The translations under genes were made by a program, and so were the position numbers. The notes below the pieces were generated by a model, which saw only the letters and a program-made list of their open reading frames with translations, was not told where the DNA came from and made no database searches. 11,004 nucleotides of DNA from Prolixibacteraceae bacterium. Lineage in GTDB: Bacteria; Bacteroidota; Bacteroidia; Bacteroidales; Prolixibacteraceae. This document shows, piece after piece, positions 1 through 6,020 of this stretch. Within the stretch, counting starts at the first letter, position 1; every line of letters begins with the position of its first letter. The stretch covers positions 1-11,004 of the forward strand of contig JAEUSS010000025.1 in assembly GCA_016788685.1 (NCBI GenBank). The letters run 5' to 3'.

Positions 1-1418
1 CCTGTGATAAACAACTGGAAGAAGTCCCCAAAAGTTTCCTGTCTCCCAATAACTTTTTCAATACTGAAGCCGAAGGAGTTCTGGCCGTAAACGGGGTATA
101 TCGTTTAATTCCCGACTTATTTAAAAGCACCGGATTTTGGGGTGTTACAGAGAACGGCTGCGATGACATCATGGTAAAACTGTATGGAAATGTTGCCGAG
201 ACCTATCAGTATGATGCGGCAAATACCGGCGGTGCAAATAGTGTCTGGAATTACAGCTATTCTACCATTATGAATGCCAATATGGTGTTGGCTCGTTTAC
301 CCAAGTCTCCGATTAAAGAAGAAATGAAGAATCGCCTGATGGGTGAAGCGCTATTTATTCGGGGGATGCATTATTACTTCCTGGCAAACACTTTTGGCGA
401 TGTGCCGCTTTGGACCAATGAACTTGATATTGCGGTGGTCTCAACGATGGGAAGAAGCCCTTTGTCCGAAGTCCGGGCTCAGATCAAAAAAGACCTGATT
501 GAGGCTGCGGGCTACCTCCCGAATAAGTTTACCGGCGCAGATGTTGGCCGGGCCAATAAAGCGGCAGCCTTATTGTTGCTTGCCAGACAGTACATGATTG
601 AAAAGAACTGGGCGGAAGCAAAAGCAGCTGCAACAACCGTATCAAAGATGACGGAGTATTCCCTGATGCCGAATTATGCTGATTTGTTCGACATTAAAAA
701 GCGAAACGTAGCAGAGTCCGTAATGGAAATTCAATTCCTGCGTGATGCAGCAACTTCAATGAACTACATTACCAACGACCGTTATACTTTCTTTATGCCC
801 CCGTCTGATTCTCCCGGGGTTTTTGCAGGAGTGAATTTTGGAAACAGTAAGTTGCGCAGCTACGAGGTGTTTTATCCCTCGGTGAAATTTGTCAATTATT
901 TTGAAGCCGGCGACAAACGTCGCAATGTTGTATTGGCCGACGGGTTTAACGGAAAACCATTTAACCGGATGAACCAGTACAACAATATGCCGTTTTTTGG
1001 TTCCAAATTCTGGGATTTGGACGCCAGCGATTATTACTCCGGAAAAAATCTTCCGTTCCTTCGTTTTGCTGAGGCCTTTCTGATTCTGGCAGAAACAGAA
1101 AATGAGCTGGGAAACACAACCGTTGCACATACCTGGATCAATAAAACGCGTGAGCGTGCCGGCATTGCTCCGCTCAGCGGTTTATCTCAGTCGCAGATGC
1201 GTGAGGCAATCCAGAAAGAACGGGCTATCGAGTTTTGCGGCGAATTCCAGCGTCGCTGGGATCTGATCCGTTGGGGCAAACTAATCGAGACTGTAAAGTC
1301 AGTTGCCGCCGACAATCCTGAAGGCGCGGCCAATATCCGTGAACACCACCTGCTGTTCCCCATCGACGAGAATGAGCTGATCAAGAACAGTGCACTGGAG
1401 CAAAATCCAGGTTATTAA
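1..1418 (+). CDS. SusD/RagB-family nutrient-binding outer-membrane lipoprotein (5' end missing)
   Basis: The reading frame is open from base 3, well upstream of the first internal ATG at 171. It begins with Cys-Asp-Lys-Gln-Leu-Glu-Glu, the usual start of a mature SusD lipoprotein, so only the signal peptide is missing and about 471 mature residues are present. The N-terminal half has the SusD TPR-like helices (mature residues about 111-138, with FIRGMHYYFLANTFGDVPLW). The C-terminal half has the RagB/SusD signatures: LPFLRFAEAFLILAE (350-364), a KERAIEF/RRWDLIRWG block (about 405-425), HHLLFPIDENEL (448-459) and the typical ending QNPGY. SusD proteins sit on the outer membrane and cap a SusC TonB-dependent transporter, catching glycans or other oligomers. 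The partner susC is expected just upstream, outside the window. The substrate cannot be read from this sequence. The next gene, 75 bp downstream, is a secreted EEP lipoprotein. Confidence 0.95.
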   Translation, partial: CDKQLEEVPKSFLSPNNFFNTEAEGVLAVNGVYRLIPDLFKSTGFWGVTENGCDDIMVKLYGNVAETYQYDAANTGGANSVWNYSYSTIMNANMVLARLPKSPIKEEMKNRLMGEALFIRGMHYYFLANTFGDVPLWTNELDIAVVSTMGRSPLSEVRAQIKKDLIEAAGYLPNKFTGADVGRANKAAALLLLARQYMIEKNWAEAKAAATTVSKMTEYSLMPNYADLFDIKKRNVAESVMEIQFLRDAATSMNYITNDRYTFFMPPSDSPGVFAGVNFGNSKLRSYEVFYPSVKFVNYFEAGDKRRNVVLADGFNGKPFNRMNQYNNMPFFGSKFWDLDASDYYSGKNLPFLRFAEAFLILAETENELGNTTVAHTWINKTRERAGIAPLSGLSQSQMREAIQKERAIEFCGEFQRRWDLIRWGKLIETVKSVAADNPEGAANIREHHLLFPIDENELIKNSALEQNPGY

Positions 1419-1432
1419 TTAAAACATGGAAG

Positions 1433-1471
1433 ATGAGAGCAGAATCCGCTTTTGGGAATTTCTGCTCTCAT
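1433..1471 (+). terminator. Perfect 12-bp stem-loop between susD-like and EEP genes
   Basis: ATGAGAGCAGAA (1433-1444) is followed by its exact reverse complement TTCTGCTCTCAT (1460-1471), with a 15-nt loop that can partly pair further (TCC 1445-1447 with GGA 1455-1457). It starts 14 bp after the susD-like stop codon. No T-run follows on the plus strand. It could be a partial terminator, or an RNA-processing or stability hairpin that sets different levels of the SusD-like and EEP products. Which of these is inference. Confidence 0.6.
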
Positions 1472-1493
1472 TTCAAAAACAACCCAAACAAAT

Positions 1494-2609
1494 ATGCTGT
1501 ACCGAGTTAAAAATTTTATTCTTCTGGCAATTGCAGCTTCTGCATTTGTTTTTTGTTCAAAAGAGGAAGGAGCCGATGTTGTTAAGGGGGAAATAGAAGT
1601 GCGGGTCAGCAATGAAACGGCACAACCGCTGGCTGGCATCGAAATACAATTGTTTTTAAAGTCCGCCCCTCTAAATAAGCTGGCATCTGTTGTTTCAGAC
1701 GGTGAAGGGAAAGTGACTTTTTCAGAATTGGATGCCGGTTTATATGGGGTAAAAAGCGTTAACGCAGACTGGATCCCGGCAGAAGAGAAGGTCTCGTTGC
1801 TTTCCGGTCAGAAAGCCAAAACCATTTTGCAGTTGTCAAAGCCTTTTGAAAAACTCACAATTCTGAACTATAACGTATTGCAAGGATTTGAGAATAATCA
1901 GGAAAAAAAAGACCGCTTCATTGCATGGGTAAAGAAAATTAATCCCGACATTATTTTGTTTCAGGAATTAAACTATTTCAAGGAATCAACCTTGGTTGCA
2001 TTTACCGAGCAGTTTGGCCACCCCTACGCGGTAATGACCAAAGAATCAGGTTATCCCACCGGGATCAGCAGCCGATTTCCTATTCGCGGTGTTGACCGTA
2101 TCCTTCAGGGATTAACGCACGGATACGTGGTTGCTTCGGTAAAAGACCTGACACTCTTCAGCATACACCTGTCGCCCAGCTCTTTATCTGACAGAATCAG
2201 CGAAATGAATATCATCTTAAAACGGGAAGAACAACTCCCCGATGATGCCTTAACTCTGATTTCCGGCGACTTTAATTCGTATTCGCAATACGACAAAGAC
2301 ATGTACGGACCAAATTTTGAAGCTGATATGCTGGCTCGCAATAAAAATGTGCCTGTCGATTTTACAGCCACTAACGCTATTATCAGCGCAGGCTTCTCTG
2401 ATACGCAAGCCATTTTTAATTCTCCTTTCAAGAGAACTATACCTACCGCCAAATACCTGACTCCGGGTATTGCCGGTGCCCGGTACGATTATGTCTACAT
2501 AAATAACAACCTGAGCCAGTACTGCAAATCATCCGAAATAATCCATGACCCGGTGACGGATGAATTATCGGATCACTATCCGGTATTGATAACAGTATCA
2601 AGAAAATAA
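1494..2609 (+). CDS. Secreted lipoprotein, beta-sandwich plus endonuclease/exonuclease/phosphatase (EEP) domain
   Basis: This 371-residue protein starts at the ATG at 1494, because this gives a clean lipoprotein signal: MLYRVKNFILLAIAASAFVF then Cys21. An upstream in-frame TTG at 1452 lies inside a hairpin and is unlikely. Residues about 32-116 look like a carboxypeptidase-regulatory or CNA-B-like beta-sandwich (AGIEIQLF, DGEGKVTFSELDAGLYGV). Residues about 120-369 form an EEP (DNase I-like, Mg-dependent) phosphodiesterase domain. Its catalytic set is complete: NYNV (Asn127), QE (Glu158), HLSP (His225), GDFN (Asp259, Asn261), YDYVY (Asp332) and SDHYP (Asp360, His361). The family cleaves phosphodiester or phosphomonoester bonds in nucleic acids, phospholipids or inositol phosphates; the substrate here is unknown. 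The lipid anchor and the susD-like neighbour suggest action at the outer surface or in the periplasm on the substrate that the SusCD pair imports. Confidence 0.88.
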   Translation: MLYRVKNFILLAIAASAFVFCSKEEGADVVKGEIEVRVSNETAQPLAGIEIQLFLKSAPLNKLASVVSDGEGKVTFSELDAGLYGVKSVNADWIPAEEKVSLLSGQKAKTILQLSKPFEKLTILNYNVLQGFENNQEKKDRFIAWVKKINPDIILFQELNYFKESTLVAFTEQFGHPYAVMTKESGYPTGISSRFPIRGVDRILQGLTHGYVVASVKDLTLFSIHLSPSSLSDRISEMNIILKREEQLPDDALTLISGDFNSYSQYDKDMYGPNFEADMLARNKNVPVDFTATNAIISAGFSDTQAIFNSPFKRTIPTAKYLTPGIAGARYDYVYINNNLSQYCKSSEIIHDPVTDELSDHYPVLITVSRK

Positions 2610-2633
2610 AATTCAATATTCTTACCCTCAGCT

Positions 2634-2699
2634 AAAACATGGATTTTGTCAGTATTTAATCGCCTTAAGGGATTATCCGATTGACAAAACCCATGTTTT
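2634..2699 (+). terminator. Long inverted repeat downstream of the EEP gene
   Basis: AAAACATGGaTTTTGTCA (2634-2651) pairs with TGACAAAAcCCATGTTTT (2682-2699), giving 17 of 18 matched positions around a 30-nt loop. The loop itself holds the palindrome CCTTAAGG flanked by AATC/GATT. The 3' arm ends in TTTTA and the 5' arm begins with AAAA, so it could stop transcription from either side. It starts 24 bp after the EEP stop codon, which fits a terminator for the susD-EEP unit. Confidence 0.6.
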
Positions 2700-2810
2700 A
2701 TCCATTACTTTCAAGCTGCGTTCGATCCCGAACACACTCCGGAAATGGATTTGGGTACCGGAAAGCACCTCCTGTCTGATTCTTTTACAACCCATTTACG
2801 ACCTCAGAAG

Positions 2811-2841
2811 TTGGCTTCTACGCCGGTCTTTTTTAGCTTTG
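2811..2841 (+). promoter_or_regulatory. Bacteroidota-type promoter for the GNAT gene
   Basis: TTG at 2811-2813 and TAGCTTTG at 2834-2841 are 20 bp apart. They match the Bacteroidota housekeeping consensus (TTG, about 17-23 bp, TAnnTTTG). Transcription would start near 2848, about 25 nt before the ATG at 2873. A small inverted repeat (AGAAG 2806-2810, CTTCT 2815-2819) overlaps the -33 box and could be an operator or chance. Confidence 0.6.
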
Positions 2842-2872
2842 ACTATCCTAAATAGTATTGCAAACTGAGACG

Positions 2873-3727
2873 ATGGAAAAAATCAGGTCACTTGCCCAAA
2901 CCGGCTTCGATGAGCTTTTTGCTGCTTTCAGAGAGGCTTTTAAAGACTACGACATACAACTTCACAAACACGAGCTCGAAATCATGCTGTCCCGTCGGGG
3001 ATTTGTTCCCGAATTGTCATTCGGAGCTTTTTACAATGAAAAGCTCGTCAGTTTTACCCTGAACGGAATAGGTACCTTTAACGGAATCTGTACTGCTTAC
3101 GATACCGGAACCGGAACGGTCGAAGCTTTTCGGGGCAAGGGATTAGCCAGTCATATTTTTCAACATTCCATTCCTGAATTAAAGAATGCAGGCATTCGTC
3201 AATATTTGCTGGAAGTTCTTCAGCACAATACGAAAGCGGTTTCAGTGTATCAAAAAATGGGTTTTAAGGTTAACCGCGAGTTTAATTATTTTGTAGAGAA
3301 AGCCGAAAATATACGCCCCCGCCCAGCCGGATTACCGGACGGATATCAGCTTCGGCCGGTTGGACTCGAACTGAAAGAGCAGATGAGCGCCCTGCATGAC
3401 TTTGTCCCTTCGTGGCAAAACAGTTTCGAATCGGTGGCCCGCCGTATGAACGATTTTGTGATCCGGGGCGTTTTTGCGGAAAACACATTGATTGGTTACT
3501 GCATTTTTGAGCCTGATTCGGGAGACATCACTCAATTAGCGGTTGCTCAGGCACACCGAAACCGGGGAATTGCTGGCTGCCTAATTCGCGAAGCGATCAG
3601 CATCAACAAACATCCCAATCTAAAATTAATCAATACCGATGTCAGTCAGGAAGATGTAACCCGTTGGGCCGCTTCAATCGGGCTGACACTTCGGGGACAA
3701 CAGTTTGAAATGAGCAGAGAAATCTAA
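2873..3727 (+). CDS. Tandem GNAT-family N-acetyltransferase
   Basis: The protein has 284 residues from the ATG at 2873; an in-frame TTG at 2858 is less likely. Residues about 1-140 form one GNAT domain, with the acetyl-CoA pyrophosphate loop RGKGLAS (87-93) followed by HNTKAVSVYQKMGFKVNREF (118-137), the typical GNAT closing strand and helix. Residues about 150-284 form a second GNAT-like domain with its own loop HRNRGIAG (228-235), but it is shorter and its last strand (GLTLRGQQFEM) is weaker. GNAT enzymes move an acetyl group from acetyl-CoA to an amine. Two-domain members often keep one active half while the other is structural, and the N-terminal half looks more canonical here. The acceptor is unknown. 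The gene has its own promoter and no evident operon partner, and ends 138 bp before manC. Confidence 0.85.
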   Translation: MEKIRSLAQTGFDELFAAFREAFKDYDIQLHKHELEIMLSRRGFVPELSFGAFYNEKLVSFTLNGIGTFNGICTAYDTGTGTVEAFRGKGLASHIFQHSIPELKNAGIRQYLLEVLQHNTKAVSVYQKMGFKVNREFNYFVEKAENIRPRPAGLPDGYQLRPVGLELKEQMSALHDFVPSWQNSFESVARRMNDFVIRGVFAENTLIGYCIFEPDSGDITQLAVAQAHRNRGIAGCLIREAISINKHPNLKLINTDVSQEDVTRWAASIGLTLRGQQFEMSREI

Positions 3728-3800
3728 AAAATCCTCGTTAGTCTTAATTTCTTTTTAATCAACTAAACCTCGGAAAGCCTGAAAATATCGGGATTTTTTG

Positions 3801-3808
3801 TATTTTAG
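3801..3808 (+). promoter_or_regulatory. Possible -7 promoter box upstream of manC
   Basis: TATTTTAG resembles the Bacteroidota -7 box TAnnTTTG, and a T-run precedes it. No TTG is found at the right spacing upstream. If it is used, transcription would start near 3815, leaving about 50 nt before the ATG at 3866 but only about 12 nt before the ATG at 3827. Confidence 0.3.
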
Positions 3809-3865
3809 GTTTTCAAGGCATCATCGATGCATAACATTGAGACACTTTCTAAAAAATTACTTGAT

Positions 3866-4948
3866 ATGAGCAAAAACTATTGTCTGATCATGGCAGGAGG
3901 TTCCGGAACCCGATTCTGGCCTCGCAGCCGGGTGGCAAAACCCAAACAATACCTCAGCCTCTTCGGAGAAAAATCACTCATTCAGGAGTCGGTGCAGCGA
4001 TTTGCCAATTTTATTCCGGAAGAATCAATTTACGTGGTTTCGGCCAAAAGCCAGCAGGCAGTTCTGGAATCGCAAACCGGCAACCTGCCTAAAGAAAACC
4101 TGATTTTTGAACCTGTCGGAAAAAATACGCTCCCGGCCATCGGTTTGGCAGCTTTGTTTATCGCAGAGAAAGATCCGGACGGAATCTTGATTGTATCGCC
4201 GTCGGATCACCTGATTCAGAACGATGAACTCTTCAGGCAAACCATCGAATCAGCAGCATTGATTGCCGGGCGTAAAGACGGAATTGTTACCATCGGTATC
4301 ACTCCGAAACATCCGGCAACCGGTTATGGTTATGTGCAAACATCTGAAGAAGTTAACATAGGCCAGCCCATCCGGTCGTTTGCGGTTCAGAAATTTAAAG
4401 AAAAACCAAGTCTGGAAGTAGCCACCAGCTACCTGCAGCAAGGTGGATTCTTCTGGAACAGCGGAATATTTATTTTCAAGGTTTCTGTTTTCCTCAACGC
4501 TGTTCAGCAATTTGCTCCGGCATTGCATGCGGATTTAATGCGGATTAAAGAGCAGATCGGATCGGCAGATTATGAAAGTGCACTGGATAAAATCTATCGT
4601 GAAGTAGAGTCTATTTCAATCGACTACGGAATTCTGGAAAAAGCATCAAACGTTTTTCTGGTACAGGGCGACTTTGTGTGGAACGACCTTGGAAGTTGGG
4701 AGGAAGTATATAAATATGATCAGAATAAAGACGAAAACCGGAATTCGGCAGCCGGCGAGGTAGTTCTGATCGACACCAAAAACTCATATGTATACGCACC
4801 CAACAGCCTGGTAGCAGTTGTCGGAATGGACGATGTAATCGTTGTACAAGAAGGCGATACCATTCTGGTTTGCAAACGAGACCGAACCGAAGACATAAAA
4901 AACGTAGTCGGAGAAATCACAAAACGGAAACTGGACCAGTATCTGTAG
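3866..4948 (+). CDS. manC: Mannose-1-phosphate guanylyltransferase
   Basis: The enzyme joins mannose-1-phosphate and GTP to give GDP-mannose, the cytoplasmic donor for mannose, fucose and related sugars in capsule, O-antigen and glycoprotein glycans. The ATG at 3866 (360 residues) is preferred because family members begin a few residues before the nucleotide-binding loop. An in-frame ATG at 3827 would add 13 residues. Visible motifs are GGSGTRFWP (11-19) with KPKQYL (25-30), EPVGKNTLPAI (82-92), SPSDH (111-115, metal-binding Asp), GITPKHPATGYGY (144-156), FKEKP (177-181), FWNSGIF (196-202), SIDYGILEK (251-259) and VWNDLGSWEE (271-280). There is no C-terminal cupin phosphomannose-isomerase domain, so this is the short monofunctional form, not the fused form of about 480 residues. 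No other sugar-nucleotide gene lies beside it in this window. Confidence 0.93.
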   Translation: MSKNYCLIMAGGSGTRFWPRSRVAKPKQYLSLFGEKSLIQESVQRFANFIPEESIYVVSAKSQQAVLESQTGNLPKENLIFEPVGKNTLPAIGLAALFIAEKDPDGILIVSPSDHLIQNDELFRQTIESAALIAGRKDGIVTIGITPKHPATGYGYVQTSEEVNIGQPIRSFAVQKFKEKPSLEVATSYLQQGGFFWNSGIFIFKVSVFLNAVQQFAPALHADLMRIKEQIGSADYESALDKIYREVESISIDYGILEKASNVFLVQGDFVWNDLGSWEEVYKYDQNKDENRNSAAGEVVLIDTKNSYVYAPNSLVAVVGMDDVIVVQEGDTILVCKRDRTEDIKNVVGEITKRKLDQYL

Positions 4949-4962
4949 TATCCGCTGTATCC

Positions 4963-5008
4963 TTTTTTGGGCAGCCTGTTAATCTCAGTTAACTGGCTGC
5001 CTAAAAAA
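4963..5008. other. Strong 19-position hairpin after manC
   Basis: TTTTTTGGGCAGCCTGTTAA (4963-4982) pairs with the arm at 4989-5008 around a 6-nt loop. Paired blocks are GTTAA/TTAAC, GGCAGCC/GGCTGCC, one G-T wobble and TTTTTT/AAAAAA, with a single T-T mismatch. It begins 15 bp after the manC stop codon, so it probably marks the 3' end of that mRNA. The T-run is on the 5' side and the A-run on the 3' side on both strands, the opposite of a classical intrinsic terminator. Confidence 0.55.
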
Positions 5009-5205
5009 AAGAAACTCTGCCACACAATCTCTCCGGAGCCTTGTATTACCGGAATATTTCCGGGCTCTCCTTTCTGCTGATTTCGGATCACGTGAGCCTT
5101 CTCCGCAGAAATCAGGCAGCCCTAATCCAATGATTGAATGTGCATTTCGTTGCCTCGCGGGAAGGATAAAAGCGGGCAAGTAGTAAAACACTGAAAATTA
5201 AAGCG

Positions 5206-5213
5206 TACATTTG
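5206..5213 (+). promoter_or_regulatory. Candidate -7 box for the cold-shock gene, implying a long leader
   Basis: TACATTTG matches TAnnTTTG exactly, but no TTG sits at the usual spacing upstream. Transcription from here would give a leader of about 140 nt before the ATG at 5360. The implied leader carries two copies of CACTGATTT (5249-5257, 5279-5287) and two of GATTTAAAG (5225-5233, 5283-5291). Long leaders are common on bacterial cold-shock genes such as E. coli cspA. Confidence 0.4.
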
Positions 5214-5359
5214 GCAAAAATACAGATTTAAAGATTGGTGACCTGATTCACTGATTTCTCACAATTCGTTTATCTCTGCACTGATTTAAAGCTGTTTTTA
5301 CTCCTGATAGCCCGGATGCCTGAAGGAATCAAATTTTGAACAATAAAATATAATTATTT

Positions 5360-5863
5360 ATGGGTAGGTCACAAGAAACTTTCAACAAAAAAGAAGTTAG
5401 GAACAAAAAAGAAAAAAAGAGAAAAGAAAAAGAAATGAAGAAGTTGACCCGGAAAGAAAATGACAAGGGCAGCTTTGAAGATATGATTGCTTATGTTGAC
5501 GAAAATGGCATGTTGACTTCAACACCTCCGGATCCGACCAAAAAGAAGGCGATTAAACTGGAAGACATTGAAATCAGTATACCTAAAAGTGATCCTAACC
5601 AGGTCCTTGATCCGATCAGAAAAGGAACGGTTACCTTTTTCAATGACTCCAAAGGATATGGCTTCATCAGGGATTTAGAAACTCAGGAAAGTGTTTTTGT
5701 GCATGTAAATAACTTGCTTGAACCAATCAAAGAAGGTAATCTGGTTAATTTTGAGGTAGAAATGGGTCAGAAAGGACCTACTGCCGTCCAGGTAAAACTT
5801 TACAAGGAGCCCAAGCCTGCTGGCGTACCCGCTCCGCCTTCTGAACCTGAAATACTTCCTTAA
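5360..5863 (+). CDS. Cold-shock-domain protein with lysine-rich N-terminus
   Basis: This 167-residue protein has three parts. Residues 1-37 are highly basic (runs such as NKKEKKRKEKEMKK) and probably bind RNA or DNA without sequence preference. Residues about 38-85 form an acidic linker containing DMIAYVDENGMLTSTPPDPTK, which I recognise from Bacteroidota homologues of this protein. Residues about 87-147 are a cold-shock OB-fold with RNP1 KGYGFI (98-103) and RNP2 VFVHV (112-116). A Pro-rich tail follows (PKPAGVPAPPSEPEILP). Classical Csp proteins are about 70 residues, so this is the longer Bacteroidota form. It is expected to bind single-stranded nucleic acid in the cytoplasm, as an RNA chaperone or translation helper. 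The start is set by MGRSQETFNKKE, which matches the usual beginning in this group; upstream sequence is A/T-rich. It stands alone, with a hairpin-rich region upstream and a convergent operon downstream. Confidence 0.9.
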   Translation: MGRSQETFNKKEVRNKKEKKRKEKEMKKLTRKENDKGSFEDMIAYVDENGMLTSTPPDPTKKKAIKLEDIEISIPKSDPNQVLDPIRKGTVTFFNDSKGYGFIRDLETQESVFVHVNNLLEPIKEGNLVNFEVEMGQKGPTAVQVKLYKEPKPAGVPAPPSEPEILP

Positions 5864-5901
5864 AGCTTCTGCTCCGGCAACCGTTCCTGCCCACACTGAT
5901 T

Positions 5902-5987
5902 AAACCCATGCAACTGCCGGGTTTGAATGAACGTTTATACTGATGAAAAGCCATTCTCGAGAGAAATGGCATTCATCCGTGAAACGT
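5902..5987. terminator. Hairpins between the convergent cold-shock and acyltransferase genes
   Basis: Two structures lie in the 157-bp gap between the gene ends. The first is AAACCC (5902-5907) with GGGTTT (5919-5924). The second is a composite hairpin with four paired blocks: ACGTTT/AAACGT (5931-5936, 5982-5987), GATGAA/TTCATC (5942-5947, 5972-5977), GCCA/TGGC (5950-5953, 5967-5970) and TTCT/AGAA around a CGAG loop (5958-5961). Their place between convergent genes suggests a two-way terminator. Neither is followed by a long T-run. Confidence 0.5.
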
Positions 5988-6020
5988 CTGTTCCCTGAAT
6001 AATTAACGCAAGCAATCCGG

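Larger units (their letters stand above)
4949..5359. other. Gene-free, hairpin-rich intergenic region between manC and the cold-shock gene
   Basis: No convincing protein is seen on either strand; the frames that are open have no family features. The first 170 bases are dense in inverted repeats: a long hairpin at 4963-5008, CCGGAA/TTCCGG (5049-5054 with 5058-5063) inside GAGC/GCTC (5036-5039 with 5064-5067), and CTGCTGATTTC (5074-5084) with GAAATCAGGCAG (5108-5119, one bulged base). The loop of the last one holds the palindrome TCACGTGA (5088-5095). The second half is A/T-rich and probably holds the promoter and leader of the cold-shock gene. The first half could be the manC 3' end, a small RNA on either strand, or an element acting on the downstream gene; the sequence alone does not decide. 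Confidence 0.6.

Noticed and set aside
2701..2866. Plus-strand frame open for 55 codons before the GNAT gene
   Set aside because: It has no start codon at its beginning, contains the GNAT promoter, and shows no family signature.
3726..3799. AAAAAATCC (3726-3734) complementary to GGATTTTTT (3791-3799) as a terminator after the GNAT gene
   Set aside because: The arms are nearly all A/T and 56 nt apart, so pairing is likely to be chance.
4985..5191. Minus-strand open frames (68 codons here, and another reaching into manC)
   Set aside because: They overlap the inverted repeats and show no recognisable protein features; the opening is better explained by structured non-coding DNA.
4949..5205. 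6S RNA, SRP RNA, tmRNA or RNase P RNA in the manC-csp gap
   Set aside because: None of the conserved cores I know for these RNAs is visible on either strand, so only an unnamed structured region is reported.
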